Shown piece by piece: positions 36,841 through 45,751 of a DNA stretch of 64,000 nt. Location: positions 889,855-953,854 of the forward strand of contig NZ_SETE01000001.1 in the NCBI RefSeq assembly GCF_004152935.1, written 5' to 3'. Both the position numbers and the translations under genes were made by a program. Within the stretch, counting starts at the first letter, position 1; each line of letters opens with the position of its first letter. The notes under the pieces were generated by a model that was not told the DNA's origin, searched no databases, and saw nothing but the letters and a program-made list of their open reading frames with translations. This DNA comes from Brumimicrobium glaciale. Its GTDB lineage: Bacteria; Bacteroidota; Bacteroidia; Flavobacteriales_D; Crocinitomicaceae.

Positions 36841-36962
36841 CAAAACCCATTTGTCATGGTTTTTTGTCTGTATAAACTGACACTATTTCAACAAAACCCA
36901 TGCTACTATGACACATTGTCCCGATAAGCACAATGGCAATGAATTTGCTCATGGGGTTTTGG
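36841..36962 (+). promoter_or_regulatory. CAAAACCCAT repeats upstream of grpE
   Basis: CAAAACCCAT occurs at 36841-36850 and 36892-36901 and, inverted, as ATGGGGTTTTGG at 36951-36962, ending 16 bases before the grpE start. The first copy also pairs with ATGGTTTTTTG at 36856. No CIRCE element is present. Could be a heat-shock operator; no known consensus matches. The rest of 36657-36978 shows no gene. Confidence 0.4.
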
Positions 36963-36978
36963 TTTAAAATAGACAATA

Positions 36979-37551
36979 ATGGGAAGACGAGATAGAGAAG
37001 AAGCTGCTGAGCAAGAAAAGCAAGCGGCAGAACAAGCAAATAATTCGGCAGAACAAGCTGGAGATACTCAAAATGAAACAACTGAAGAAGTTGAGCCGCA
37101 ATTATCTGTGGAAGAACAATTAGAGAATAAAATCACTGGTTTAAACGATAAATATTTACGTTTATATTCTGATTTTGAAAACTTCAGAAAAAGAACAATC
37201 AAAGAAAAAGGAGACCTTATTTCAAATGCTAGTGAAGGCGTTGTAAAAGAAATGTTGGCTGTTTTGGATGATTTCGAAAGAGCAATAGATAACAATCAGA
37301 ATTCTGATGATGCTGATTCTATTAAAGAAGGTTACCAATTAATATACAATAAATTCAACAACATTCTTTTAAATAAAGGATTGAAGGCGATGGAAAGCAA
37401 AGGGCAAACTTTTGACATTGATCACCATGAAGCAATTACAAATATTCCTGCAGACAAGAAAATGAAAGGAAAAGTAGTTGATGTAGTTGAGAAAGGATAT
37501 TTTCTAAATGACAAAGTATTGCGATACGCGAAGGTCGTAGTAGGTCAATAA
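36979..37551 (+). CDS. grpE: Nucleotide exchange factor GrpE
   Basis: 190 aa. An acidic, glutamine-rich N-terminal tail (about 1-45) precedes the long helix ([24 protein letters not shown]) and the beta-wing head domain ([37 protein letters not shown]). It releases ADP from DnaK. It is followed by dnaJ after 8 bases; dnaK is not in the window. Confidence 0.96.
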   Translation: MGRRDREEAAEQEKQAAEQANNSAEQAGDTQNETTEEVEPQLSVEEQLENKITGLNDKYLRLYSDFENFRKRTIKEKGDLISNASEGVVKEMLAVLDDFERAIDNNQNSDDADSIKEGYQLIYNKFNNILLNKGLKAMESKGQTFDIDHHEAITNIPADKKMKGKVVDVVEKGYFLNDKVLRYAKVVVGQ

Positions 37552-37559
37552 AAATAATT

Positions 37560-38687
37560 ATGAGTCAAAAAAGAGATTATTATGAAGTATTAGGTGTTAG
37601 TCGTAACGCGACAGCTCCTGAAATTAAAAAAGCATACCGTAAACTCGCCTTAAAGTATCATCCCGACAAAAATCCTGATGATACAGCGGCAGAAGATAAG
37701 TTTAAAGAAGCTGCAGAGGCTTACGAAGTTTTAGCTAACGATCAGAAAAAACAACGTTATGATCAATTTGGTCATGCTGGTGTTGATGGATCTGGTGGAG
37801 GTGGCTTCGGTGGAGGAATGGATATGGATGACATATTCTCTCAATTTGGCGACATCTTCGGTGGAGGTGGCGGAGGTTTTGGAGGTAGAAGAGGCGGCGG
37901 AAGCACGCGTCAAAGAACTGCTAGAGGTACAAATCTTCGTGTGAAAATTAAGTTGACTTTGGATGAGGTAGCGGATGGCGTTAAAAAGAAAATTCGTGTC
38001 AATAAATTAGTTAATGCAACTGGAGTTACTTTCCAAGATTGTAGTACTTGTAAAGGTGCCGGAAGAGTAAATCGTGTTACACAGACTTTTTTAGGCGCAA
38101 TGCAAACTGCAACGACTTGTCCTAATTGTCAAGGAACAGGTAAGATTATCGATAAAAAACCTTCTGGAGCAGATGCGCAAGGATTGGAACGAAAGGAAGA
38201 AGTTATCGAATTGGATATTCCTTCAGGAGTTGAAGATGGAATGCAACTTTCTGTAAGCGGAAAAGGAAATGCTGGACCGTTTGACGGAATTGCAGGAGAC
38301 TTATTGGTTGTTATTGAAGTAAAAGAACACGATGAATTGCGCCGTGATGGACAAAATGTACATTATGAAGCTTTCATTAATTTTGCTGATGCTGCTTTAG
38401 GAGCTTCTATTGAAGTGCCAACTATTAAAAGTAGAGCACGTATAAAGGTTGAGCCAGGAACGCAAAGTGGTAAAATGCTGCGTTTGAAAGGAAAAGGATT
38501 ACCAAGTGTTCAAAACTATGGAACAGGTGACCAGTTTATACATATTAATGTATGGACACCTCAAAATCTTTCAAAAGAAGAGCAAGAAGTTGTCGAGAAA
38601 TTCCGTGACAGTGAAAACTTTCACCCTAACCCAGATGGGAAAGAGAAAGGATTCTTTCAACGTGTAAAAGATATGTTTAGTAATTAA
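37560..38687 (+). CDS. dnaJ: Chaperone DnaJ, with only two zinc-finger repeats
   Basis: 375 aa. J domain ([23 protein letters not shown] motif in YHPDKNPDD, 1-70), Gly-rich linker (75-115), substrate-binding C-terminal domains. The cysteine-rich region holds just two CxxCxGxG units ([16 protein letters not shown]); the first and fourth repeats are replaced by VNATGVTF and [10 protein letters not shown]. So zinc centre I is missing and only centre II can form. I believe this occurs in other Flavobacteriia. Co-transcribed with grpE. Confidence 0.95.
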   Translation: MSQKRDYYEVLGVSRNATAPEIKKAYRKLALKYHPDKNPDDTAAEDKFKEAAEAYEVLANDQKKQRYDQFGHAGVDGSGGGGFGGGMDMDDIFSQFGDIFGGGGGGFGGRRGGGSTRQRTARGTNLRVKIKLTLDEVADGVKKKIRVNKLVNATGVTFQDCSTCKGAGRVNRVTQTFLGAMQTATTCPNCQGTGKIIDKKPSGADAQGLERKEEVIELDIPSGVEDGMQLSVSGKGNAGPFDGIAGDLLVVIEVKEHDELRRDGQNVHYEAFINFADAALGASIEVPTIKSRARIKVEPGTQSGKMLRLKGKGLPSVQNYGTGDQFIHINVWTPQNLSKEEQEVVEKFRDSENFHPNPDGKEKGFFQRVKDMFSN

Positions 38688-38711
38688 TTCTAAATTATTG
38701 TACTAAAAATA

Positions 38712-38750
38712 TAAAGCACTCATTCTGATATCGGAATGGGTGCTTTTTTA
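38712..38750 (+). terminator. Terminator of grpE-dnaJ
   Basis: AAAGCACTCATTC ... GAATGGGTGCTTTTTT, a stem with G-T pairs followed by a T run. Confidence 0.8.
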
Positions 38751-38813
38751 TTATTGGACTTTAACTTTTGAATTGTCTGATGTTTTTCTAAATTTATAAA
38801 AAATAGAAATCAA

Positions 38814-39287
38814 ATGAAGGAGATACAGAAAGAGTATATGCGAAGAGCAATTGAGCTTTCCACGATTAGTGTAGCGAATGGCGGCGGTCCTTTTGGAGCA
38901 GTAATTGTGAAAGACGGAAAAATTATAGCCGAAAGTTCAAATAGTGTAACAATAGATAACGACCCAACTGCACATGCGGAAGTAAACACTATAAGAAAAG
39001 CTTGTAAAGCATTAAATTCATTTGAATTAGTGGGTTGTGAAATATATTCTTCATGCGAACCTTGTCCTATGTGCCTAGGCGCAATTTATTGGTCAAGACT
39101 AGATGAATTGTATTTTGCAAATACCAAAAAGGATGCTGCTGATATAGGTTTTGACGATTCATTTATTTATGACGAACTCAATGTTTCAGTAGAAAATAGA
39201 CGTGTAAAAACAAGCCAGTTTATGAGAGAGGAAGCAATTGTTGCTTTTCAAAACTGGGAAAAGAAAATGGATAAAACAGAATATTAA
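38814..39287 (+). CDS. Nucleoside/guanine deaminase (CDA-fold)
   Basis: 157 aa. Zinc-binding motifs HAE (His54, Glu56) and PCPMC (Cys84, Cys87) identify a cytidine-deaminase-fold enzyme. The sequence VANGGGPFGAVIVKDGKIIA, YWSRLDELYFANTKKDAADI, GFDDSFIY and its length are most like guanine deaminases (GuaD of Bacillus), converting guanine to xanthine. Distinguished from TadA by the long C-terminal tail and lack of the tRNA-binding C-terminal helix. Confidence 0.88.
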   Translation: MKEIQKEYMRRAIELSTISVANGGGPFGAVIVKDGKIIAESSNSVTIDNDPTAHAEVNTIRKACKALNSFELVGCEIYSSCEPCPMCLGAIYWSRLDELYFANTKKDAADIGFDDSFIYDELNVSVENRRVKTSQFMREEAIVAFQNWEKKMDKTEY

Positions 39288-39534
39288 TTTCAGCTAAATA
39301 GTGTTTGGTTGAATAAGAGAGATTTTGATTAATCACATAATTTTTTAGAGATAATTTAGATTCCTTTATTGAAGAATGTGCCACATGATCGGAAAACTTA
39401 TCAGACTTTAAGAAAAAGTAAATGAGAGGTAAAAGAATCTATATTTATTTTTTTTATATTTCCGCCAGACCCTATTTATAAAGAGATGAAGAATAAAAGT
39501 TAAAATAAATTAGTATTTAGAGACATCAAAATAT
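39288..39534. other. AT-rich intergenic region
   Basis: No ORF or RNA gene recognised between the deaminase and the promoter of the dehydrogenase gene. Confidence 0.4.
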
Positions 39535-39542
39535 TATATTTG
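39535..39542 (+). promoter_or_regulatory. -7 box of the dehydrogenase gene (TATATTTG)
   Basis: Matches TAnnTTTG. It places the transcript start near 39549, so the ATG at 39610 (or 39580) rather than a TTG at 39553 is the start. Confidence 0.5.
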
Positions 39543-39609
39543 ATTAATAAATTTGAAAAAAAGTGGTGTCAAGATTAGTATGCCCCTTGAATCAAGCAAA
39601 AAAATAAAA

Positions 39610-40890
39610 ATGGAGAACGCTAAAAACAAGAAAAAACCTAGTATGTACGATAACGTTATGAGACAGTTTAATCAAGCTGCTGATGTAATGGGTTTAGATG
39701 TTGGAGTCCGAAAGATTTTAGCTTCTACAAATAGTGAAATTAGTGTCCATTTCCCAGTGAAAATGGATGATGGTACAATTGAAGTTTTTAACGGTTACCG
39801 TGTTCAACATAACAATGCGCTAGGTCCTTATAAAGGAGGTTTGCGTTTTCATCCTACTGTTGATATTACTCAAGCAAGAGCATTAGCGATTTGGATGACT
39901 TGGAAATCAGCATTAGCTGGTTTGCCGTATGGTGGAGGAAAAGGAGGTGTTACAATTGATCCAAGTCTCTATTCAAAAGGAGAATTAGAAAGGATTACAA
40001 GACGTTTTACCTATTCTTTAGGAGAAAATATCGGACCTGATGTAGATATTCCTGCACCAGATGTGAATACCAATCCGCAAATTATGGCTTGGATTGCAGA
40101 TACCTTTGCTTCTACAAAATCTCCTTCAACGAGAATGCTTAATCTTCACGTTGTAACAGGGAAACCTGTTGGATCCGGTGGATTAAATGGAAGAGATCGT
40201 GCAACAGGATACGGAGTTGTTGCTTCTATTAAATCATGGGCAAAACTAAAAGGAGTAGAGTTATCTGGAAAGAAATTCATCGTTCAAGGTTTTGGTAATG
40301 TTGGTTATTGGGCTTCTTATTTCATGTTAGAATTAGGAGCGAAACTTATCGCTGTGCAAGATGCAAGTGGAACTATTTTTAATGATAGCGGAATTGATAC
40401 TGAAAAACTACATAATCACGTTGGAAACAATAGTGGATTAATTAGTGGATACGAGCACGCAGAAAAAATGGATAACGACAAATTCTTTTTATTGGATTGT
40501 GATATTATTATTCCAGCTGCTCTAGGAAATCAAATTACAGAGGCCAATGCACATTTAATTAAAGCAAGTTTAATTGCTGAAGGAGCAAATGGACCAACTG
40601 ATGTTGACGGAGAAAAAATACTTCTTTCTAGAGGAATAGATGTTATTCCTGATATTCTTTGTAACGCTGGAGGAGTGACAGGAAGTTACTACGAATGGTT
40701 GCAGAATAAAAGAAGTGAAAACTACCATATCGATACTGTTTTGAAAATGATTAGTGAAAAACTAAGTGAAGCATTTGAAAGAACTGTAAATACAGCAAAA
40801 AAATACAATACAGATTGGAGAACAGGTGCGTATATTGCAGCACTTGAAAGAATTCAACAAACTTATATGGAGCGTGGGGTATTCCCATAA
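39610..40890 (+). CDS. Glu/Leu/Phe/Val dehydrogenase (glutamate dehydrogenase type)
   Basis: 426 aa from the ATG at 39610; in-frame TTG 39553 and ATG 39580 would add a basic tail. Catalytic region GPYKGGLRFHPTVDITQARA with the substrate lysines, GLPYGGGKGGV, PAPDVNTNPQIMAWIADTFA, and the NAD(P) fold FIVQGFGNVGYWASYFMLEL are intact. Length and the PVGSGGLNGRDRATGYGV motif suggest glutamate as substrate. It would link glutamate made by rocD/pruA with 2-oxoglutarate. A small PntA-N-like gene follows 23 bases later. Confidence 0.92.
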   Translation: MENAKNKKKPSMYDNVMRQFNQAADVMGLDVGVRKILASTNSEISVHFPVKMDDGTIEVFNGYRVQHNNALGPYKGGLRFHPTVDITQARALAIWMTWKSALAGLPYGGGKGGVTIDPSLYSKGELERITRRFTYSLGENIGPDVDIPAPDVNTNPQIMAWIADTFASTKSPSTRMLNLHVVTGKPVGSGGLNGRDRATGYGVVASIKSWAKLKGVELSGKKFIVQGFGNVGYWASYFMLELGAKLIAVQDASGTIFNDSGIDTEKLHNHVGNNSGLISGYEHAEKMDNDKFFLLDCDIIIPAALGNQITEANAHLIKASLIAEGANGPTDVDGEKILLSRGIDVIPDILCNAGGVTGSYYEWLQNKRSENYHIDTVLKMISEKLSEAFERTVNTAKKYNTDWRTGAYIAALERIQQTYMERGVFP

Positions 40891-40913
40891 ATCTCTAAAT
40901 AAAACTATGAATT

Positions 40914-41417
40914 ATGAATAATATTGGAATAGTAAAAGGAGATGTTTGCAGTACCGTTGCGATGCCTTCACCAGAGGATATTCGTGCAATAAGTAAATTT
41001 GTTGATGTTTTTATTCAATCAAATGCTGGAACTGAATGTGGTTATAGCGATAATGAATATGCTTTAGAAGGATGTTTCATAAGAGATAATAGCGATGATG
41101 TTATACAATCTTCGGACTTAATTCTTTTTCAAAACCCAATATCTGCACCTTTACATCCAATGGGATCGAAAGTAATTATTGCCAATATTGATTTTGTGAA
41201 TGACAGAGAGCAATTAAAGTTTTTTATGCACAAGAACATTGACTTATATAGTTTTGAAGCTATCAATGACAGTGAAAACACAGGAGTATTCAAAGATAAA
41301 TTCGTCAATTTTGTACGTTTCCATTTAGGTGATCCTGTACAGTCAGAATTTATCTCACTTTTTTCTAGATCAAAAATTCTGACCAAAGGTGAAATTGTAC
41401 ATAAGGACCTATTGTAA
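40914..41417 (+). CDS. Short protein resembling the N-terminal domain of alanine dehydrogenase/PntA
   Basis: 167 aa. NNIGIVKGDVCSTVAMPSPE, FIQSNAGTECGYSDNEYALE, DLILFQNPISAPLHPMGSKV and KNIDLYSFEAI follow, in order, the pattern of the AlaDH/PNT N-terminal domain (K-E-R-V-A-P, AG.G.G..D..Y..AGA, D.I..V..P, A.E.I). Key catalytic residues of the real enzymes (the KE and the R-V-A-L stretch) are altered and the NAD domain is absent. I infer a degenerate or regulatory stand-alone domain. Likely co-transcribed with the dehydrogenase. Confidence 0.55.
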   Translation: MNNIGIVKGDVCSTVAMPSPEDIRAISKFVDVFIQSNAGTECGYSDNEYALEGCFIRDNSDDVIQSSDLILFQNPISAPLHPMGSKVIIANIDFVNDREQLKFFMHKNIDLYSFEAINDSENTGVFKDKFVNFVRFHLGDPVQSEFISLFSRSKILTKGEIVHKDLL

Positions 41418-41460
41418 AATTGCTTAAACGAATTTAGAAATTACAAAGACATATATTAAA

Positions 41461-41491
41461 GAACGCAGCATGATTTCATGTTGCGTTTTTT
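41461..41491 (+). terminator. Terminator after the dehydrogenase operon
   Basis: GAACGCAGCATGA ... TCATGTTGCGTTTTTT, good stem followed by T run. Confidence 0.8.
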
Positions 41492-41557
41492 ATGACTTGA
41501 ACTTTTGATTGTTGTATTTATGCGTTTAATAGGAGGCAGACTATTGGGAGATGTCAA

Positions 41558-41842
41558 TCACTCTTCTGTAACAATCACAAAAATATCCTCATTATCGCGT
41601 TTAAAAAGCTTTTCTTCTCTAGCAAAACGCTCTAAAGCATCTGTATGATGGAGTTGATCAAGTGTAGATTTTGTTTCAGTGAATTTTTCCAAAAGCATTT
41701 CTCTTTCGTCCTCTAATTTGTTGAGTTTTATTTCCTGCCTGGCAATATTGAAAACATCAACATCATCGAGAAATAACATATACACCACAAACACAAGGCC
41801 TGTAATGACATATTTATTCTTAAAGTGCTTTAATCGTTTCAT
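41558..41842 (-). CDS. Septum formation initiator family protein (DivIC/FtsB)
   Basis: 94 aa. A short cytoplasmic head, one membrane segment (YVITGLVFVVYMLFLDDVDV) and a coiled coil (IKLNKLEDEREMLLEKFTET, KSTLDQL) followed by the conserved FAREEKLFKRDNEDIFVIV. This is the FtsB/DivIC divisome subunit that works with FtsL and FtsQ. Its promoter box is 7 bases from the ATG. Confidence 0.92.
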   Translation of the reverse strand: MKRLKHFKNKYVITGLVFVVYMLFLDDVDVFNIARQEIKLNKLEDEREMLLEKFTETKSTLDQLHHTDALERFAREEKLFKRDNEDIFVIVTEE

Positions 41843-41848
41843 TGTCTA

Positions 41849-41856
41849 CAAATGTA
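41849..41856 (-). promoter_or_regulatory. -7 box of divIC-like gene (TACATTTG)
   Basis: Matches TAnnTTTG on the minus strand and ends 6 bases before the ATG; transcript is probably leaderless. Confidence 0.5.
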
Positions 41857-41929
41857 AAGATAAATTGAAGATGTTGTGATGAAGAGATTAAGTTTTATAA
41901 ATGTTTAGATGTTAATAATAAAAAAAGTC

Positions 41930-41953
41930 CAGAACTTTCATCCTGGACTTTTC
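41930..41953 (-). terminator. Terminator of pruA
   Basis: AAAGTCCAG ... CTGGACTTT; on the minus strand followed by TTTTTT. Confidence 0.75.
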
Positions 41954-41973
41954 TAAAATATATCATTTATCAA

Positions 41974-43602
41974 TTATCCCATGAAAGGATATTTGTAATC
42001 CGTTGCCGGAACAAATGTTTCTTTAATTGTACGTGCAGAAACCCAACGTAAAAGGTTAAGTTTCGCTCCAGCTTTATCATTCGTTCCAGAACCACGCGCT
42101 CCACCAAATGGTTGTTGACCTACAACAGCTCCAGTTGGTTTGTCGTTAATGTAGAAATTACCTGCAGCATTTTCTAATTTACGCAATGCATGACTAATCG
42201 CATAACGATCTTGACTGATAATAGAACCTGTCAAAGCATATTCTGAAGTCTCATCCAATAAAGTTAATGTCTCATCGAATTTGTTTTCGTCGTAAACATA
42301 AATTGTAATTACAGGGCCAAAGATCTCTTCAACCATTGATTTGAATTTAGGATCTGTTGTTACGATAATCGTTGGACTAACAAAATATCCTTTAGATTTA
42401 TCATAAGTTCCACCTACAATGATTTCAGCATCCTTACTTTCTTTTGCATAATCGATATACTCAGCGATATTGTCAAATGATTTCTCATTAATTACTGCTG
42501 TAACAAAGTTTTTTGTGTCTTCAGGAGAACCCATTTTAAATGAACTCACTTGTTTAATAACGTTTTCTTTAACAGCTTCCCATAAGTTACTTGGAACATA
42601 AGCACGAGAGGCAGCAGAACATTTTTGACCTTGGAATTCGAAAGCTCCACGAGCAATTGCCGTAGCAACCATATCTGCTTTAGAAGATGGGTGAACCATA
42701 ATAAAGTCTTTCCCACCTGTTTCACCAACAATTCTAGGATAAGATTTATAGTTTTCAATATTGTTTGCAATTGTTTTCCATAGTGTACGGAAAACTCCTG
42801 TTGAACCTGTAAAGTGTAATCCAGCGAAATCTTTGTGCTTAAATACAACATCACTAATATTTGCTCCTCCAGTTGTAACCATATTGATTACTCCATCAGG
42901 AACTCCAGCTTCTTTGAAAATCTCCATTAATACATTAGCAGAATAAATTTGTGTTTCTGCTGGTTTCCATACTACCACGTTTCCTAACATTGCCGGAGCA
43001 GATGGAAGATTTGCCGCAATTGCAGTAAAGTTAAAAGGTGTAATCGCTAAAACGAAACCTTCTAAAGAACGCCATTCTAATCTGTTCCAAACTCCTGGAG
43101 AAGATGCTGGTTGTTCTGCATATATTTCAGACATGTATTGAACATTGAATCTGAAAAAGTCAGCTGTTTCACATGCCGCGTCAATTTCTGTTTGGTAAAC
43201 GTTTTTCGATTGACCCAACATTGTTGCAGCATTCAACTTATCACGGTAAGGTCCAGATATTAAATCTGCAGCTTTCAAGAAAATACTCGCTCTTTCTTCC
43301 CATGGAAGGTTAGACCATTTTTCTTTTGCAGCCATTGCCGCTTCAATTGCTTGAGATACGTGCTCTTTTTCACCATAGTTATAGTGACCTAAAACCTTTT
43401 GGTGATCGTGTGGAGATGTTAAAACTCTTTTGTTCGAAGTTGTTACTTCTTTATCACCTATATACATTGGAACGTCAATTGGCTCCTGTTCATTCATCTC
43501 TTTATATTTACCAAGTAAAGATTTTACCTCTTTAGAATTTGGTTCGTATGAATTAACTGGTTCATTGATTGCTTCCGGTACTTTGAAATGTGCATTTGCC
43601 AT
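41974..43602 (-). CDS. pruA: L-glutamate gamma-semialdehyde dehydrogenase
   Basis: 542 aa, single-domain P5C dehydrogenase length. NAD-binding FTGSTGVFRTLWKTI, general base in VGETGGKDFIMVHPSS, catalytic cysteine in FEFQGQKCSAASRAYVP, and the C-terminal INDKPTGAVVGQQPFGGARG, SGTNDKAGA are all intact. Oxidises glutamate semialdehyde to glutamate. With rocD and the dehydrogenase gene it completes a route from ornithine or proline to 2-oxoglutarate. It has a strong promoter of its own. Confidence 0.96.
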   Translation of the reverse strand: MANAHFKVPEAINEPVNSYEPNSKEVKSLLGKYKEMNEQEPIDVPMYIGDKEVTTSNKRVLTSPHDHQKVLGHYNYGEKEHVSQAIEAAMAAKEKWSNLPWEERASIFLKAADLISGPYRDKLNAATMLGQSKNVYQTEIDAACETADFFRFNVQYMSEIYAEQPASSPGVWNRLEWRSLEGFVLAITPFNFTAIAANLPSAPAMLGNVVVWKPAETQIYSANVLMEIFKEAGVPDGVINMVTTGGANISDVVFKHKDFAGLHFTGSTGVFRTLWKTIANNIENYKSYPRIVGETGGKDFIMVHPSSKADMVATAIARGAFEFQGQKCSAASRAYVPSNLWEAVKENVIKQVSSFKMGSPEDTKNFVTAVINEKSFDNIAEYIDYAKESKDAEIIVGGTYDKSKGYFVSPTIIVTTDPKFKSMVEEIFGPVITIYVYDENKFDETLTLLDETSEYALTGSIISQDRYAISHALRKLENAAGNFYINDKPTGAVVGQQPFGGARGSGTNDKAGAKLNLLRWVSARTIKETFVPATDYKYPFMG

Positions 43603-43625
43603 AATTAGATTCTTTTTTTATATCA

Positions 43626-43656
43626 CAAAAATAGCCATTCATAAACTGAAATCAAA
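43626..43656 (-). promoter_or_regulatory. Promoter of pruA (TTTG-N19-TATTTTTG)
   Basis: On the minus strand TTTG (43656-43653), 19 bases, then TATTTTTG (43633-43626). Very good match to the Bacteroidota consensus. Confidence 0.65.
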
Positions 43657-43769
43657 ACAAATCACTTGCACTTATTACTTGTTCTGCTAGTGATTAACAA
43701 TTCTTTAAAAGTTGATGGCTTGTTCCTTAACATTTGTTGCTCGTTTCACGATATCAGTCCATTTTTTTC

Positions 43770-43777
43770 TATTTTTG
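43770..43777 (+). promoter_or_regulatory. -7 box of the TPR gene (TATTTTTG)
   Basis: Matches TAnnTTTG, 22 bases before the ATG at 43800; a TTTC at 43744 may be the -33 element. Confidence 0.5.
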
Positions 43778-43799
43778 TAGGAACACTTTACTTTCTTTT

Positions 43800-45077
43800 A
43801 TGAAACAGGTCAAATTATTTATATCGGTTGTTTTCTTGATTAGTTTCAATTTCTCTTTTGCACAAGAAAGTGTAAGCGATAAATTAAAAGAATATGAAAC
43901 TGCTTCTCTAAATAAGAAGATGGAGCTGTTCTTTTATTTCTTCCAAAAATTTGAATCTGATCAGCAAGACAGTGTCCTTTATTATGTAAATGATTTATTA
44001 AGTGAAGGAATTAAAAATAAAAATCACGATGCAATTGCATTAGCAAATTATGGAATTGGACCTTATTTATTGAATCATTCACTCTTTGAAGAAGCAGAAA
44101 CTAAATTAGAAAAAGCTAAAAAACATTACCACAAAGTAGAAAATGATACAATGTTGGCTGATGTTTATAATTGTATTGGAAATTCAGCTTTTCTACAAGG
44201 AAAATTGGCACAAGCAGAATTACTTTATAATAAATCATCAGAGTTTGCTATCGCTTCAGGAGAAGAACGGTTTAAAATGCTTTCGGTTTTTAACTTGAGT
44301 CGTATTTACTTGAATCAAGGAAAGGTTGAAGAAGCTAAAGACATGATTCAAGATTACATTGACTTTAATTTAGCGAATGGAGCAATGAGAAGATTGGCAG
44401 CTGCTTATGGATTGATGGGGCAATTGTACCTTAATCAAAATGATAATAAGCTAGCCATAGATTTTTTTACGCGCAGCATGGAAAGTGGATTGACAGCAGG
44501 GAATATGACAGCTGTTGCAAATGGGTATACCAATCTTGCCATTGCGGAGTATTTATCTGGAGAGATGCAGAAATCTGAGCAATATTTTCAATTGGCACTT
44601 GCCTACCGCCAAAAAGCAGGAGATAAGTATTTCATTGTAGAAGGATATTATAATTTGGGTGACTTTTATTATGCAGCTGCTAAATTTGATTCTGCAATTG
44701 TAAATTATGCCTACTCCTTAAAAATTGCCGAGGAGGCGAATAATCTAAAAGGCCAAAAGGAAGCATTAATGCAATTAAGTTATGTTTATGACACTTTAGA
44801 TCAGAAAAACAATCAGATTGCAGTACTTATAAAAGTCATCTCAACGCAAGAGAAACTAGCTAAACAACAAAGTTACAAAGAGATAAATGCGCTTAAACTG
44901 AGTCATGCTCAATCTGAAAAAGAAGCTATCAATACAGGAGGAATTCGTGAGGATCAACTCTATGGTCAGGTCGCTGAATATCAATCTATTTTTAGTAATT
45001 GGGTTTGGATAGTATTTACTTGTATGCTCGTATTACTGGTGTTCATCTACTTTTTTAGAAGATCATCAAAGAAATAA
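43800..45077 (+). CDS. TPR-repeat protein with C-terminal membrane anchor
   Basis: 425 aa from the ATG at 43800, giving signal peptide MKQVKLFISVVFLISFNFSF, AQ; the frame open from 43734 begins before the promoter box. About seven TPR motifs (DAIALANYGIGPYLLNHSLF, EEAETKLEKAKKHYHK; LADVYNCIGNSAFLQGKLAQ; FIVEGYYNLGDFYYAAAKFD) cover residues 60-350. A single TM helix near the end (WVWIVFTCMLVLLVFIYFF) is followed by a basic tail. It resembles the sensor half of Bacteroidota TPR regulators but has no kinase or HTH domain. Confidence 0.8.
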   Translation: MKQVKLFISVVFLISFNFSFAQESVSDKLKEYETASLNKKMELFFYFFQKFESDQQDSVLYYVNDLLSEGIKNKNHDAIALANYGIGPYLLNHSLFEEAETKLEKAKKHYHKVENDTMLADVYNCIGNSAFLQGKLAQAELLYNKSSEFAIASGEERFKMLSVFNLSRIYLNQGKVEEAKDMIQDYIDFNLANGAMRRLAAAYGLMGQLYLNQNDNKLAIDFFTRSMESGLTAGNMTAVANGYTNLAIAEYLSGEMQKSEQYFQLALAYRQKAGDKYFIVEGYYNLGDFYYAAAKFDSAIVNYAYSLKIAEEANNLKGQKEALMQLSYVYDTLDQKNNQIAVLIKVISTQEKLAKQQSYKEINALKLSHAQSEKEAINTGGIREDQLYGQVAEYQSIFSNWVWIVFTCMLVLLVFIYFFRRSSKK

Positions 45078-45142
45078 CTCTCTAAAAAAGATCATAAATC
45101 AACAAAGTTAACTTCAAATTTTTACACAAAAAAGAATCAATA

Positions 45143-45676
45143 ATGACTGAAAAACAAGCAACATTTGGCGCTGGATGTTTTTGGTGTATCGAAGCAATTT
45201 TTATTCAGTTAAAAGGAGTGAAAGAAGTGAAACCTGGTTTTGCAGGTGGACATATTAAAAATCCGGCATATCGTGAAGTTTGTGAAGGCAGAACTGGGCA
45301 TGCAGAGGTAATTAGAATTGTTTTTGACGCTGATGTGATTAGCTATTCAGAGCTATTAGAAATTTTCTGGTACGTTCATAATCCTACAACATTAAATCGA
45401 CAAGGAAATGATGTTGGAAGCCAATACCGTTCTGTTATTTTTTATCATGATGAAGAGCAAAGAGATCTGGCTGAAGCATACAAAAAAAAGTTAGACTCAA
45501 TTGGAGCGTATGATGATCCAGTTGTGTCTGAAATCAAACCGCTAACCACATATTTCGATGCTGAAAGTGATCACAAAGATTACTATGAAAGAAACCCAGA
45601 ACAAGGATATTGTTTGGCTGTTGTGAGACCGAAAGTAGAAAAGTTTAAGGCAGCTTTCTCTGAAATGTTGAAATAA
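45143..45676 (+). CDS. msrA: Peptide-methionine (S)-S-oxide reductase
   Basis: 177 aa. The MsrA active-site motif GAGCFWCIEAIF (Cys12 nucleophile, Cys15), FAGGHIKNPAYREVCEGRTG, HAEVIRI and NPTTLNRQGNDVGSQYRSVI are typical. Repairs oxidised methionine. The resolving cysteine(s) may be Cys in EQGYCLAVV near the C-terminus. Single gene, no MsrB partner here. Confidence 0.96.
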   Translation: MTEKQATFGAGCFWCIEAIFIQLKGVKEVKPGFAGGHIKNPAYREVCEGRTGHAEVIRIVFDADVISYSELLEIFWYVHNPTTLNRQGNDVGSQYRSVIFYHDEEQRDLAEAYKKKLDSIGAYDDPVVSEIKPLTTYFDAESDHKDYYERNPEQGYCLAVVRPKVEKFKAAFSEMLK

Positions 45677-45730
45677 GTATTGCTGGTCTGAAGGAGGGTA
45701 AAAACTTTCAGGAGGTAAGCTAATCTTTTA

Positions 45731-45751
45731 ATTATCAATTGTCAATCATCA
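45731..45751. repeat. ATTGACAATTGATAATTA-type repeat at the 3' end of the CPBP gene
   Basis: Read on the minus strand, the CPBP stop codon TGA is followed directly by TTGACAATTGATAATTAA, the same unit found at the DJ-1 gene end (28943). Confidence 0.55.

Noticed and set aside
36657..36978. CIRCE (HrcA) operator before grpE
   Set aside because: No TTAGCACTC/GAGTGCTAA inverted repeat is present.
42546..42854. Open frames of 60-140 codons on the opposite strand of pruA and other large genes
   Set aside because: They are low-complexity shadows of well-recognised genes and show no family motif, promoter or start context.
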